From Spraguea lophii (Eukaryota > Microsporidia > Spragueidae): 64,000 nt of DNA. Every line of letters begins with the position of its first letter. The first letter of the stretch is position 1. The DNA is taken from the NCBI GenBank assembly GCA_001887945.1, contig LDOQ01000311.1, positions 17,638-81,637 of the forward strand, in the 5' to 3' direction. The translations under genes were made by a program, and so were the position numbers. Of this stretch, positions 51,928 to 63,164 are shown piece after piece. The notes beneath the pieces were generated by a model, which was given only the letters and a program-made list of their open reading frames with translations, did not search any database and was not told the DNA's origin.

Positions 51928-52451
51928 ATTGGGGATAAAAAAAACAGTTTGAAAAAAATCAGATTATTTTTTTTTATATGAAAATAGAAAATGGTTACAA
52001 TAATAAGATATATTAAATAATATACAATAAATAATATGTACACAAAGCAATTAGATATTAACAGTAATAAATACAATAAACTATATTTATATGATGTAAT
52101 TATATATTTTATAAAATAAAAATATAAAGATTAAATAAATAAACAGTGTTTCTCAATAATAAATAATATTTTTATTTATAATCCGTAATAGTTATTATTG
52201 TCGATATAAAAATATAATATGTAAATGTTATTAAATATAGAGATACTTTACTTGACCAAATATATTATACTATAACTTTTATAATCTAAGAACGTATAAT
52301 AATAAATGATATAACTAATAAATATATTATTTATAAATATATGAATGTTTAAATTTTAATTATAGGTGTTATAAAAGAACATAATGTTTTTCTTTAAATA
52401 ATATTTTTTTTATTAAAATAGTAACGAATAAAGATGTTCATTATAAATAAT
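51928..52451. other. AT-rich intergenic region upstream of Hsp70
   Basis: About 520 bases with no ORF. It holds the Hsp70 promoter on the minus strand (CCCC at about 51932-51935). Confidence 0.55.
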
Positions 52452-52918
52452 AAGTTGCTTGGTCTAATGGTCGTAGGATTGTAAGCAAATTCTAAGCTGA
52501 TGGGTTCGAATCCACCACGCAGAAGAATTTCAAAAAAAATAGAAGAGGGAAAAAAAGAAAGATTGTTGAATGGGTAAGAGTTCGATGCCGTAATATTAAC
52601 TGTACTTGTATAACGACCCATTACTAGATTAAAGTAATGATTAGCTAATATAATTGCAATCAAAATGTTAATTTGTTATTTGACCAATAATATGTTAAAA
52701 AAGAGATTAAGAATCTCGAAAAATCAACGAGATGCAGTAATATGCATTATACGTAAAATCCTAACATTTGAGCATATGGTAAAATGAGATTAATGCATAT
52801 GTGTTGTGAAATCAGTTAATAAAAATTTAGATGTATTTTATGAACTAAAAGTTATAAACCACAATAGATTGCAATCGGCTATAAAACTTCTATGAATAAA
52901 AGTTTCATTAAAAAAAAT
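52452..52918 (+). mobile_element. tRNA-headed SINE, decayed (copy 12)
   Basis: The head is ttgcttggtctaatggtcgt...gggttcgaatccaccacgc (box B perfect). The body is AT-drifted; the end is gaataaaagtttcattaaaa. Confidence 0.8.
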
Positions 52919-53322
52919 TATAAGTAACAATATTAATACAGTAATATATTATTAAAATATTATTATTATACCCTTCTATAATTTAATTTTAAATATAAAT
53001 GTTATATAAGTATTTTTATTCATTACTATCACCATTACCATTATTATTTTGATTCTTAATTCAAAAGGATTTTATTTCTATAATATTTATAAAAGAAATA
53101 TCTTTATAAGTAAAAATTCTATATTACGTAGTTATCGAGTTAAAATTGTAAATTTTAATTTATTGTTCTTTAGAATATTAATTTTTATTTTGATAAGAAA
53201 AACAAAAGATTAATCATTGGTATATAATAAATATATCATCATTACATGCTATAAATATTTAAAATATTTTTATATCGTTATAATATTTTTTTAAAAATAA
53301 AAAATAAAATATTTTTAGGGGC
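52919..53322. other. AT-rich intergenic region upstream of PP1
   Basis: About 400 bases with no ORF. A GGGG (53318-53321) sits just before the PP1 ATG in place of the usual CCC. Confidence 0.5.
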
Positions 53323-54231
53323 ATGGATAAACAGAACATTGATGTGGATAAAATTATAGATAAGTTATTATCCAATATGAAGGTGAAAGGAATAAAGCAG
53401 GTTAATTTGTTGGAGGCTGAGATCAATTATTTGATAGAAAATGCACAGGGTATATTTTTGGAACAGCCAACACTTTTAGAGCTTAGGGCTCCTATAAAGA
53501 TATGTGGAGATATTCATGGGCAATATAAAGATTTGTTACAGTTGTTTCAATATGGAGGTTTTCCTCCTAAGAATAATTATTTATTCATGGGTGATTATGT
53601 AGATAGAGGTAAACAGTCATTGGAAACTATATGCCTTTTGTTTGCTTATAAAATAAAATATAAAAATAATTTTTTTATGTTACGAGGTAATCACGAATGT
53701 GCTAGTATAAATAGAATATATGGATTTTATGATGAATGTAAAAGAAGATATGGTGGAAAGTTATGGAAAAAATTTACTGATTGTTTTAACTGTTTACCAA
53801 TAGCTGCTTTGGTTGAAGATAGGATATTATGTATGCATGGTGGAATATCTCCAGAACTGAAGAAAATAGAACAGATTAAAAATATTAGAAGACCTACAGA
53901 TATCCCAGAATCAGGTTTACTTTGTGATTTATTATGGAGTGACCCTGAACCATCTATCAAAGGATGGGGAGAAAATGATAGAGGTGTATCTGTATCATTT
54001 GGTACTGATATTGTAGAAGAATATTTAGAAAAATTAGAAATTGATCTTATATGCAGAGCTCACCAGGTTGTTGAAGAAGGTTATGAGTTTTTTGCAAATA
54101 GAGGATTAGTCACAGTCTTTTCTGCTCCAAATTATTGTGGTGAATTTGATAATGCAGGTGCTATAATGAACGTTGATGAAGATTTAGTTTGTAGTTTTCA
54201 AGTTTTAAAACCAACAGATAAATCCATATAA
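53323..54231 (+). CDS. GLC7: Protein phosphatase 1 catalytic subunit
   Basis: A Ser/Thr phosphatase with two metal ions. Motifs are complete: GDIHG (62-66), GDYVDRG (90-96), RGNHE (121-125), MHGG (171-174), and the PP1-specific [34 protein letters not shown] and [12 protein letters not shown]. The sequences [18 protein letters not shown] and [17 protein letters not shown] separate PP1 from PP2A and PP6. Length 302, with the C-terminal regulatory tail of other PP1 (the Cdk site) nearly absent after KPTDKSI. GGGG, not CCC, lies directly before the ATG. Confidence 0.97.
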   Translation: MDKQNIDVDKIIDKLLSNMKVKGIKQVNLLEAEINYLIENAQGIFLEQPTLLELRAPIKICGDIHGQYKDLLQLFQYGGFPPKNNYLFMGDYVDRGKQSLETICLLFAYKIKYKNNFFMLRGNHECASINRIYGFYDECKRRYGGKLWKKFTDCFNCLPIAALVEDRILCMHGGISPELKKIEQIKNIRRPTDIPESGLLCDLLWSDPEPSIKGWGENDRGVSVSFGTDIVEEYLEKLEIDLICRAHQVVEEGYEFFANRGLVTVFSAPNYCGEFDNAGAIMNVDEDLVCSFQVLKPTDKSI

Positions 54232-54370
54232 AGCCTAAACTATAATTTAAAGTGGAAAGTGCTTATTAAAATTTTATCATAAAAATAAATATGTTTAAAA
54301 AGCTAAAGATTTATTATTGTAAAATAATTTTTATTTTAACTTATGATTGAGAAATAGCAGTAGATATCAA

Positions 54371-55594
54371 TCATAGATTAAGTTTCTGGCAAAAGAGATA
54401 TTTTTTTTCTGTTTCATTAATATCTGTATTTTCATCTGCCAACTCCTTTTCTTTAAAATCTCCTTTGTATTTTGCTTTATTAAAAGCTTTTTCTAATTGA
54501 CAGAATGTAGCTGAATATGTCATCGAATCTGATAAATCTGTTGCATCTGAAAATATTCTAGATATTTGGGATTGTGTTAAATTTTCACTGATAGAAGCTA
54601 ACTTATTTATTTCTCGTTTAGATATTAATGCTGTATTGTAAGCTAGAAAGTTCTCAATTAATAATTTTCTTTCATCTTTATCTGGGAGATTAAATTTTAT
54701 TTTTGTGGAAAATCTTCGAAGAAAAGCTGCATCGATTTTATCGACAAAGTTGGTAGCACCAATAACAAATACTTTATCAGAAAGTGCCGTCCTAGCTCCG
54801 TCTAAAGTGCATAAAAATTCAGATTTTACGTTAGCTGAATGTTCTGTACCTTCTTTCGTTCTTTCTCCAAAAAATGAATCTATTTCATCGATAAAAATTA
54901 TTGTGACTTCATAATTACCAGTCTTTGCATTTTCAAATAATTCTCTTATATTTTTTTCTGTCTGACCAACATATTTATCATTTAATGAAGACGGTTGTAT
55001 GCATATTAATCTTACTTTAGGTGAAATACTATAAATTTTCTTCATAATATCCACACTTGAAAGATTTACAATTTTATTTTGTTGCATATACTTTTCAAGA
55101 CGTAAATTTTGATCTAAAAGATATGCCATTTTTTTTACAAAAAGAGTTTTTCCTGTTCCTGGCAATCCGTATAATAAAAAATTCTTTTTAGTTGGAGTTA
55201 ATTTAAAACTCAATAATTTTTTATCGTTTAAATTTATCAATCCAATCATTCTAGATATTCTAGCTACAAACAAATCGAAAACATTTTCTTTTCCAAAAAA
55301 CCCTGTATTTGCATACACAGAAACATCATCCACACTTTTAAAATTTTCTTTTGAATTGATATCACTATTAAAATAAAACACCATTCCAATAATAATAGCT
55401 AGTATAACAATAATTAAAGAAATTTTCTTCCAATTCATCCTCTTCCTTCCATTATACAAATTATTACGTACTAAATATGTAATTAGATCCACCGTAATAT
55501 CTTTTTCCATTCGCATACTACTTTTATTTACAAAATAATACATTTTCTCTTCCTCTGGAGTAACATCATTTTTCTTCTTCTCATAATCTCGCAT
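54371..55594 (-). CDS. Membrane-anchored AAA ATPase, Msp1/ATAD1-like
   Basis: The 407-residue protein starts at ATG 55594 (the frame extends to a TTG at 55603). One membrane span at about 58-75 (ISLIIVILAIIIGMVFYF) is followed by a single AAA domain: Walker A GLPGTGKT (143-150), pore-loop-type KYVGQTEKNIRELF, Walker B IIFIDEID (232-239), sensor-1 VIGATN and arginine fingers FLRRF. An N-terminal anchor plus one AAA domain with a xxVGxxEKxVRxLF block suits Msp1, which pulls misplaced tail-anchored proteins from the outer mitochondrial membrane. The N-terminal cytosolic part is longer than in yeast Msp1. An i-AAA protease is excluded because there is no HExxH. The target membrane is unknown. Confidence 0.6.
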   Translation of the reverse strand: MRDYEKKKNDVTPEEEKMYYFVNKSSMRMEKDITVDLITYLVRNNLYNGRKRMNWKKISLIIVILAIIIGMVFYFNSDINSKENFKSVDDVSVYANTGFFGKENVFDLFVARISRMIGLINLNDKKLLSFKLTPTKKNFLLYGLPGTGKTLFVKKMAYLLDQNLRLEKYMQQNKIVNLSSVDIMKKIYSISPKVRLICIQPSSLNDKYVGQTEKNIRELFENAKTGNYEVTIIFIDEIDSFFGERTKEGTEHSANVKSEFLCTLDGARTALSDKVFVIGATNFVDKIDAAFLRRFSTKIKFNLPDKDERKLLIENFLAYNTALISKREINKLASISENLTQSQISRIFSDATDLSDSMTYSATFCQLEKAFNKAKYKGDFKEKELADENTDINETEKKYLFCQKLNL

Positions 55595-56240
55595 AAATAA
55601 CAAAATATATTTTGTATATATGTTAACTTGATTAATCTATAAAAATCATAATGAAATAATTATTCTAAATATAAAAAATATATTAGAATAATAAATATAT
55701 AAAAATACAAAGAATAAAGTTTATTTATTTAAATAAATATTTTGTATTATTCTCGTTTAGAATATTTTCTAAAAATATAAAATTTATATCATTAAATTAA
55801 AATATAATTCATAAATTTAGAAATATCCAATATATTATTTATTATTTTATTAAAATATATTTATTTTATATTTATAACTTAGGATGTGTTATTAATAAAA
55901 TATATTATATTAAAAGATTTTTGGTAAACAAATTTTTATTCTTTGTAAAAAATAATTCAGATACTTTAAATCGTATAACTGACAGTGTGCTTTAGAAACA
56001 ATTAAAGTTTTATAAATAATAAATATTGAAAAAAAACTATTTAAAATTATTACACATATAAATCGAAGAATAATTAAATATTATTTTTTGAATAAACTAA
56101 AACGACGTTTAAAACTCGCAAAGGACCATGAAAAAAATTTATATATAATTATTCTTTAAAGAATAGTTCATATGGTGTTTCTCGTAATTATAAAAAATTT
56201 TCTCTTATAGTGAAATGAAAAAATAGAATTTTAATAAAAA
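55595..56240. other. Gene-free AT-rich region
   Basis: About 650 AT-rich bases with no supported ORF or repeat. Confidence 0.55.
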
Positions 56241-57308
56241 TTATTGAATTTTATTTGATCTTTTTACTTTTTTTCTTAGGATATCTTTCACTACATTTGT
56301 TACTGGTGTTATTTTTTTAAGTATTTTTTCTTTAGATACTTTAATTTCAGTGGTTTTTACGCTATCGTTTAATTCATCTAAACCTTTTATTATTGTTGGT
56401 TTATGTTTATCTACCAATCCAAGAAATATATATCCTTCCATCATTTCTCCACTATGATATTTTCTTTTGTTCAAAATTGGATCAAAAATTACTTGATGAA
56501 TAAATGTCATTTTTGCTCTAATAAATTCTTTATAATAATTTTCTGGTACTTCTTTTTTTATTTTTAATTCTTCAATAATAGCATTTACATCATTGTGTTT
56601 TTTCATGAGTTTATGAGCTGTTTTTAAGCCTATGCCCGGTACGGATTTTAAATAATCACATCCACTCAAAATACATATATCAAGCATATTATTAATAAAA
56701 TGTTGATCCAAAACCTTTATAAGTTTGGATTTGTCATATTCCATAACATACATTCCATCATATTTATAAAGAATTTTATCACATCCATAAACCACCATAT
56801 CACTATCCTCTGTAAGAATACAATCAATATATTTTATTTTTTGCAAATAAGAAAGTTGTGCATCGGATTCATAAGGTGAAATAATGTACTCTGAATCCAA
56901 ACGCTCTATTAAAGAAGATACTAGATCAGGGGTAATACTGACACATCGTTTCATCAATTCGTTGGCTTCACTTTTCTTTCCTTGAGATAATTTTAATTCT
57001 ATCTCTTCCAAAACTTTATCTTTACGTTCTCTTCTTGAAACATTCGTATGTTCTTTAGAGGGTAGACAATCGCCATCAAAAACAATTATCGGTGTTATAC
57101 CTAAATTTATTAGATTTTCTAATTTTCTTTTAATAATATGAATATGTTTATCGGTGGTCTTTCTATAATAAAGATCTTGTGCAATAATTGGACCAAGCTG
57201 ATGTAACCATGCATGTCCATCAATTCCAATTCTATATCCTTTATATTTTTTTATATTATTTTTTATCAATATAGGTTTTATCAAAGGAAGTAGACCAGTA
57301 ATTCCCAT
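56241..57308 (-). CDS. EXO1: Exonuclease 1 (Rad2/XPG family)
   Basis: Exo1 is a 5'-3' exonuclease and flap nuclease for mismatch repair and end resection. It begins MGITGLLPLIKPI, the Exo1 form (Fen1 begins MGIxGLxKL). Metal ligands are in place: Asp30 (GIDGHAWLH), Asp78 (FDGD), Glu147 and Asp149 (SPYESDAQLSYL), Asp168 and Asp170 (TEDSDMVVYGC), and Asp218 (SGCDYLKSVPGIGLKTAHKL, with the H2TH motif). At 355 residues it is the catalytic core only: the long C-terminal region that binds MutL/MutS partners in yeast (702 aa) is missing, leaving a Lys-rich tail. CCC (GGG at 57310-57312) is directly before the ATG. Confidence 0.9.
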   Translation of the reverse strand: MGITGLLPLIKPILIKNNIKKYKGYRIGIDGHAWLHQLGPIIAQDLYYRKTTDKHIHIIKRKLENLINLGITPIIVFDGDCLPSKEHTNVSRRERKDKVLEEIELKLSQGKKSEANELMKRCVSITPDLVSSLIERLDSEYIISPYESDAQLSYLQKIKYIDCILTEDSDMVVYGCDKILYKYDGMYVMEYDKSKLIKVLDQHFINNMLDICILSGCDYLKSVPGIGLKTAHKLMKKHNDVNAIIEELKIKKEVPENYYKEFIRAKMTFIHQVIFDPILNKRKYHSGEMMEGYIFLGLVDKHKPTIIKGLDELNDSVKTTEIKVSKEKILKKITPVTNVVKDILRKKVKRSNKIQ

Positions 57309-57808
57309 AGGGTATGAAATAAAAATTACCTAGAGAAAAAAAATATAAAAATATAAATCTCGAAATAGAAAGTGTCAATTATTGTAGAAACATTTACAAG
57401 AATAAAAAAATGTTTGTTGATAATAAAATATTAACAAACATATTTTTAATAGAATAATTATTTTAGTCTCGTTGAGATATTTGTAAAATATAAATAATTG
57501 GGCAATGTATAGAAAAATAATTACAATTAAAATTTTATATTTTTTCTAGATAACATAAATTACCATATCTCGCTAATTAATAAGTTCATATAATTACTAA
57601 TATCTAATAAGCATCATTGTTATTTATCGTTATAAACTTCGCTTATAAAAAGAATTAAAAATGATTATAATGAAGAAATGTAGAATAAAAAATAATAAAC
57701 GTGAATAAAATTACATTATAATTAAAAATATTTTTAAAAATAAACATTTTTATTTCTGTTGAAATGTTTTTTATTTAAAAATATTTTTACTAAAAATCTT
57801 ATTTACCC
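57309..57808. other. Divergent promoter region of EXO1 and PNO1
   Basis: 500 AT-rich bases between two divergently transcribed genes, both with CCC next to the ATG (57310-57312 on minus; 57806-57808 on plus). No other motif recognised. Confidence 0.6.
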
Positions 57809-58369
57809 ATGAACGAAAGAGAAATTGCTAGTATTCAAGTACCAATCCCAAAAGTTAATTATTTAAAAAAGAAATGGATGGATATTTATACACCGCTTGT
57901 TTCTATTGCAAATTTAGAAGTAAGAATGAATTTATCTATTCCATCAATAGATCTTCGTTTAGCAATAGACAATGAAAATATTATGTGTTTAGAGAAAGGT
58001 AAAATGTTTATAAATCTTATTTTATTGGGATTTACACCACAAGAGGCTATTTTGGCTCTCAAAGAAGAATGTGCCGTTAATATCAGTTTTACTGTAAAAG
58101 ATATAAAAAAATTAAGTGGGCATAATTTAGAAAGAGCAGTTGGAAGAGTTGTTGGTAGAGAAGGAAAAATAAAAGAACAGATTGAACAATCATCTAGAAC
58201 TAAAATTGTTATTAAAAATGATACTTTTCATATTTTAGGATCTGAAGAGGGTGTTAAATTGGCGAAAGATGGTATATGTAGATTGGTAATGGGTGCAAAT
58301 CCGGGATCTATACAAAATAAAATGAGGAGAATAGCAAAAAAGATGAAAGAAGAGTGTTTTTTGGTATAA
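57809..58369 (+). CDS. PNO1: Pno1/Dim2, KH-domain 40S assembly factor
   Basis: Pno1 (Dim2) binds the 3' end of pre-18S rRNA and works with Nob1 and Dim1 in small-subunit maturation. The 186 residues match along the whole length: VPKVNYLKKKWMDIYTPLV, then IPSIDLRLAIDN, then LEKGKMFINLILLGFTPQEA, and the KH domain at about 110-180, with the GxxG loop in RAVGRVVGREGKIKEQIE and ILGSEEGVKLAKDGICRLVMG, and a C-terminal basic helix (IQNKMRRIAKKMKEE). The N-terminal extension of yeast Dim2 (274 aa) is trimmed. CCC directly precedes the ATG. It would act in the same pathway as the UTP15-like gene at 25256. Confidence 0.96.
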   Translation: MNEREIASIQVPIPKVNYLKKKWMDIYTPLVSIANLEVRMNLSIPSIDLRLAIDNENIMCLEKGKMFINLILLGFTPQEAILALKEECAVNISFTVKDIKKLSGHNLERAVGRVVGREGKIKEQIEQSSRTKIVIKNDTFHILGSEEGVKLAKDGICRLVMGANPGSIQNKMRRIAKKMKEECFLV

Positions 58370-58435
58370 TAAATTTTATTTCTATATTTTTATATGATTT
58401 TACAAAATATTTTTGATTATAATAAAAATTTTTCT

Positions 58436-60109
58436 TTAAGCTGTTTTTTGAAAAAGATCTATATCTATATAAGAATTATTGGTAACTGAATCATTATATT
58501 TCTTACCAAGATAAATTACAACAAATACCCATACCAATACTATTACCGTAGAAAATAAAAAATAAAAAATAGATGCTTCTCTAACATCAGTAGTTGAAAA
58601 AACCATAGTCATTAAAATCGATAACATCGCACCCATTGATTTCCCCAATTTACTACATATCCCATCATAAACACCTTTGAAACGGGATCTACAGTTAGGA
58701 TTAATTTTCATGCTTATAGCTTCTTTACAAATATCAAACGAAGCATATTTTATAATTTTGAATCCAGCTGAAATATATCTTCCTATTATTACTTCGTATT
58801 TAAATGTAAGAAATGCATCATCTGAATTTAAAATGGAATGAATTATTCTATTTGCTTGAACAAACCCATTAAGATATTCTATTCCATTTTTTCCTAAAAT
58901 ACTTGTGTTATATACAGCTAAGATGAATACAAAGGAACACCCGACTCCAACGTATATTGGTGTTATCATTCCTGCTACTATCCAACCAGCAGTACGCACA
59001 ATTTTTGAAAATGGTGTTATAAGTAGAATAATAGAACCGATACCAGTAGTCATTTGGGATCTCCATTGGTTGTTTATAACAAATGATTCATTTTTTCCTA
59101 ATCTTTCAGCTTCTACTCTTAATAAACTTTTATAGGAAGAATCAACCATATTTTGTGATATATTGTAAAATAACACAATTAAACAGATAGATAAAACTAA
59201 CTTGGAAGTAAACATAAGTTTAAAACCTTCATTAAACGAAATCTTTTGCTTACTTTTCTTTTTTTGTGGACCGTCTACAATAAAAATCGGTTTTGATAAA
59301 ACGCTACGATCTAATATCACTGTACAAAAATAAGCTACTAAACATAGACCGGAAAGTATTATAAATAAACAAGAAAACATGACTCTTCCGTTTCTATAAG
59401 AAAATGTGTTTAGAAAATTACTTATATGATAGAGCGAAATAGACGATAATATTAAAGATAGATTTGATATTGTGTATAAAAGAGGTAGAAACCTTAGAAA
59501 TTCATTAATTGGACAAATATCATTTGCAAAAGATAAAAACAAAAGAGATAAAACAAGAGTTCCAAATATTTCTGATGAAATAAATAAAACGGTTGATGTC
59601 CACGAATAAAATGTCAAAAGAAGTGCTAATATCGATTCCGTTCCTTTATATTTCATTTTACCGTCAGCAAATGTATCTTTCAATCCATCAGTATTAATCT
59701 CTACAGGAAAAGGCAGTGGTAAAGAAACCATTGCAAATAAAAAATAAAATACAGCAAATCCAAGCAACATTCTCATCAAAATAGATTTGTTATCTGAATC
59801 TACTAAAGCTTTCTGTATAAGAATAGTACCAAGTATAGCAATTGGTGGAATATAAAATAATTTCAAAAAATGAATAGATGCTGGTATTTGTCTCACAATT
59901 ACAAATGTATCTTTTAAATCTTTCATAATACTAAAAACATATGAAATCAAGCCAAAAACAATTGCCATCATCCAAAATTTTTTATCTTCTACCCGTGCTA
60001 TTTTATATATACCAAATGTATACATAGATCTTCGTTCTGCATCCTCTTCAATTTCTTCTTCCGATGGCAAATTTTCATTATAATTAAATTCATTCATTGA
60101 ATTATCCAT
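58436..60109 (-). CDS. NTT: NTT-type ATP/ADP (nucleotide) translocase, paralogue 1
   Basis: A plasma-membrane nucleotide transporter of the bacterial/plastid TLC family, which microsporidia gained by lateral transfer and use to import host ATP. The 557 residues have about 11-12 membrane spans. Family blocks: MKDLKDTFVIVRQIPASIHF, then LKLFYIPPIAILG, KMKYKGTESILALLLTFYSW, NDICPINEFLRFLPLLY, and ASFDICKEAISMKINPNCRS followed by FKGVYDGICSKLGKSMG. The intergenic gap to the next NTT gene is only 137 bases, and both face the same way. The sequence differs throughout from its neighbour, so the duplication is old. Confidence 0.97.
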   Translation of the reverse strand: MDNSMNEFNYNENLPSEEEIEEDAERRSMYTFGIYKIARVEDKKFWMMAIVFGLISYVFSIMKDLKDTFVIVRQIPASIHFLKLFYIPPIAILGTILIQKALVDSDNKSILMRMLLGFAVFYFLFAMVSLPLPFPVEINTDGLKDTFADGKMKYKGTESILALLLTFYSWTSTVLFISSEIFGTLVLSLLFLSFANDICPINEFLRFLPLLYTISNLSLILSSISLYHISNFLNTFSYRNGRVMFSCLFIILSGLCLVAYFCTVILDRSVLSKPIFIVDGPQKKKSKQKISFNEGFKLMFTSKLVLSICLIVLFYNISQNMVDSSYKSLLRVEAERLGKNESFVINNQWRSQMTTGIGSIILLITPFSKIVRTAGWIVAGMITPIYVGVGCSFVFILAVYNTSILGKNGIEYLNGFVQANRIIHSILNSDDAFLTFKYEVIIGRYISAGFKIIKYASFDICKEAISMKINPNCRSRFKGVYDGICSKLGKSMGAMLSILMTMVFSTTDVREASIFYFLFSTVIVLVWVFVVIYLGKKYNDSVTNNSYIDIDLFQKTA

Positions 60110-60246
60110 ATCTTTTTAAAAAGTTTCGTTTTTTAAAAAAATATGAAACAATCACAAAGAGTAAGAAAAAGCTTTACATTAAATTTTATGATAAAAATAT
60201 CATTTGCGTATAAAATATAATACAAAAAAAAATAAAAATAATCTTT

Positions 60247-61938
60247 TTAAAGATTTAATTTTTTTGGATCTTTTTCACCGATGATATCAATATCAACGAA
60301 TTTATTCTTTGCAACAGAGTCATTGTATTTTCTTCCAAGATAAATAATGGTTATAATCCAAATAACTGCAAAGATCATTGATATTATCAAATAAACGAAA
60401 GATGCTTCACGGACATCTTGGGTATTGAAAAGTATTGTAATAATGAATCCAATAATTGATCCAAGCATTTTACCCATCTTTCCACACATTCCATCATAAA
60501 TACCTTTAAATTGAGATCTATATTGTGGGTCTATTCTCATACTTATTGCTTCCTTACAAATATCAAATGATGCATACTTCATAACTTTATAACCACCAGA
60601 TATAAATATCATTCCCAAAAATTCTTCATTGTCAAATAAAGCATATTTATCTGTAGATTTTTTCATTTTATGCAGGAATGGATGAGCCTGAATAAATGTG
60701 TTAATAAAACCGAACGCATTCTTACCAACTGAACCAGTGTTATAGAGGGCTAAAAAGAATGCAGTGATACCAATAACTGCGATATAAATAGGTGTTATCA
60801 TACCCGAAACAACCCATCCGGTTAATTGGACTATTCTTGAAAATGGTGTAATAAGGAGTGTTATAACACATAGAGCGGTAACTATCTGGGAAATACACTG
60901 GTTTTTCATAATATATGATTCATCCATATTCTTTAAGTTTTTTTGTATTAACATCAAACTTTTATATGAACTGTCAGCCATGTTCTGAGAAAGATTGTAA
61001 AACAAAACTGTTATGCACATAGCAAGAAGGAATTTAGAGCTAAACATTGTTTTGAAACCTTCACCATATGCTACGCTACCTTTCTTTTTCTTCTTAACAG
61101 GATTTTCAATAATAAACATTGGCTTGGATAAAACAACATTGTCCAAAATTGTTATTACTAACCATGTAAGCATACATACTAATGCAAGGATCAAAAATAA
61201 TCCTGAGTAAAGGTATTGCTTGTTTCTAAATGAAAGATTATTGATCAAAGTTTTGAGCACGTATAATGATCCAGCAGAGCAAATCAATGAAACATTTGCA
61301 AATATCAATATAAGAGGCAAAAATCTTAAAAACTGTTTTATAGGGCAGATATCATTCAAAAATGAAAATAATAATAAAGACATAACGAGTGAACCATATA
61401 TTTCTGCTGAAACAAAACATAAAGTCGATGTCCATGAAATAACTGTATATACAGCAGCTACAACAGATTCTGTTCCTTTAAATTTCATTTTTCCATCAGA
61501 AAGCATATCTTTAGTGCTTTGTCCGCTAAAATCAAGATTAACAAATGGTAAAGACAATATGGTAAATAAAATGAAAATGGCAGCGAAGAACATAAGCATT
61601 CTCTTCAAAATTGTTTTGTTATCAGAACTAACAAGCATTTTCTGAACCAATAATGCACCAATAATAGCTACTGGTGGTACATAAAATAACTTCAATATAT
61701 TTATAGAAGCTGGTGTTTGTCTAACAATAACAAAAGCGTCTTTCAATTCTTTCATAATAGAATATACGAAACAGATCAAAAATGAAATAAGACATAAAAA
61801 TAAAATCTTCTTTGTTTCTATTCCTGCTACTTTGATAATACCGAAAGTTTTGTTTGATGTTCTTTGGGCACTTTGTTCTACTTCCATTTCTGTTGGTAAA
61901 TTTGCTTGAAAATTTTCCGTGCTATCGTAATCAGCCAT
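60247..61938 (-). CDS. NTT: NTT-type ATP/ADP (nucleotide) translocase, paralogue 2
   Basis: Same family as 58436-60109: MKELKDAFVIVRQTPASINI, LKLFYVPPVAIIG, KMKFKGTESVVAAVYTVISW, NDICPIKQFLRFLPLILIF, and KEAISMRIDPQYRSQFKGIY followed by DGMCGKMGKMLG. Length 563 with about 12 spans and a hydrophilic N-terminus of about 40 residues. Codon use is less AT-extreme than in the accessory region, consistent with high expression. CCC (GGG at 61940-61942) lies two bases before the ATG. Which nucleotides each paralogue prefers cannot be read from sequence. Confidence 0.97.
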   Translation of the reverse strand: MADYDSTENFQANLPTEMEVEQSAQRTSNKTFGIIKVAGIETKKILFLCLISFLICFVYSIMKELKDAFVIVRQTPASINILKLFYVPPVAIIGALLVQKMLVSSDNKTILKRMLMFFAAIFILFTILSLPFVNLDFSGQSTKDMLSDGKMKFKGTESVVAAVYTVISWTSTLCFVSAEIYGSLVMSLLLFSFLNDICPIKQFLRFLPLILIFANVSLICSAGSLYVLKTLINNLSFRNKQYLYSGLFLILALVCMLTWLVITILDNVVLSKPMFIIENPVKKKKKGSVAYGEGFKTMFSSKFLLAMCITVLFYNLSQNMADSSYKSLMLIQKNLKNMDESYIMKNQCISQIVTALCVITLLITPFSRIVQLTGWVVSGMITPIYIAVIGITAFFLALYNTGSVGKNAFGFINTFIQAHPFLHKMKKSTDKYALFDNEEFLGMIFISGGYKVMKYASFDICKEAISMRIDPQYRSQFKGIYDGMCGKMGKMLGSIIGFIITILFNTQDVREASFVYLIISMIFAVIWIITIIYLGRKYNDSVAKNKFVDIDIIGEKDPKKLNL

Positions 61939-62604
61939 AGGGTATATTTATTTTTTTTCTTATACAGAAAAAAATATTGACTTAAAAAATTGATTTTTTA
62001 AAAGGAGAATTATAATATGTAAAAATTCGAAAAATATCAACTTTATAAACATATATTTACATATTATAATTTCAAATAAAATATTATTTTTGATGTTTTA
62101 TGACGTGTAAATTTTAAAATATAATTTTCTTGAAAAATAAAATTTATTTTTTTATTATTTCAGTTTGAATTTACTGTCAAATATGTTGTTATGATTAAAT
62201 ATCAATCATTTTAGTATTCTAAAATTTCAAAATATCAAAAATGCAATTCAAACAAAAAAGAGATTCTATTTTTACGAAATGATTATTTTTCTAGTTAAAG
62301 AAAAATATTTTTACCCTTGAATGGAACGATAAAAAATTAAAATTATTTTTTTTATTTAATATATTTTATATTTTTATATATTTCAAAAAATATATAATCA
62401 CAACAAATTCTTATATACAAAATAAATATAGAAATATACTATTTCCTAATCAAGTATTATTTAAGATATAAAATAAATATGTAAGTGGTTGTAATAAAAA
62501 ATACTTTTTTTTAATTTATTTAATTAAATACAATGTAGATTTACATTCTGATATGTTATAATTATAAAAAATCAATAGAAAAATAAAATCTTATATATTA
62601 TTAA
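61939..62604. other. AT-rich region upstream of the NTT pair
   Basis: About 670 bases with no ORF. The NTT promoter lies here on the minus strand. Confidence 0.55.
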
Positions 62605-62858
62605 TTATGATTCATGGAATGATCAATATTACGTCAAGAAAGAAATGAGAAATCTATAAGAAATTGAGGGGAAACAGCAAAGTGTATCATGCGTAAAATC
62701 CTAACACTTTGGAGTATAATGTAAGATAAAATTAATGCATATTTGTAATGAAACCAGTTAGTACAAGCTTAAATATACTTTAAGAATCAAAAGACATAAA
62801 TCATTATAGACTGTAGCCGTCTAGAAAACTTCTATAAATAAAAAATTTCATTTAAAAA
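62605..62858 (+). mobile_element. tRNA-headed SINE, 3' part only (copy 13)
   Basis: Body and 3' end (atcctaacactttggagtat; attaatgcatatttgtaatg; aaccagttagtacaagctta). The head is missing or decayed beyond recognition. Confidence 0.75.
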
Positions 62859-63164
62859 AAAATAAAATTGTTAATTGATGATTCTAAAGTCCTGATGAAA
62901 ATAAAGATAAAAATCTGCGGAGAAAAAATTATAAACAGATTACTTTATATTTATATATACTACGAAGAATGAATTACTTATGGAAAAAAATAATGAAATG
63001 AAATAAATATTATCAGAATTCAATAAAAAAACTGAAAATACCAAAAATATTTTTTAGAAAGAAATTAATGTGAGTATTGTTCAACACAAGAATATTTTAT
63101 TAAGCCAACTACAACACGTAATATTATTTACTTCAAATATACGTAATTTACAAGCGTAAGTAGA

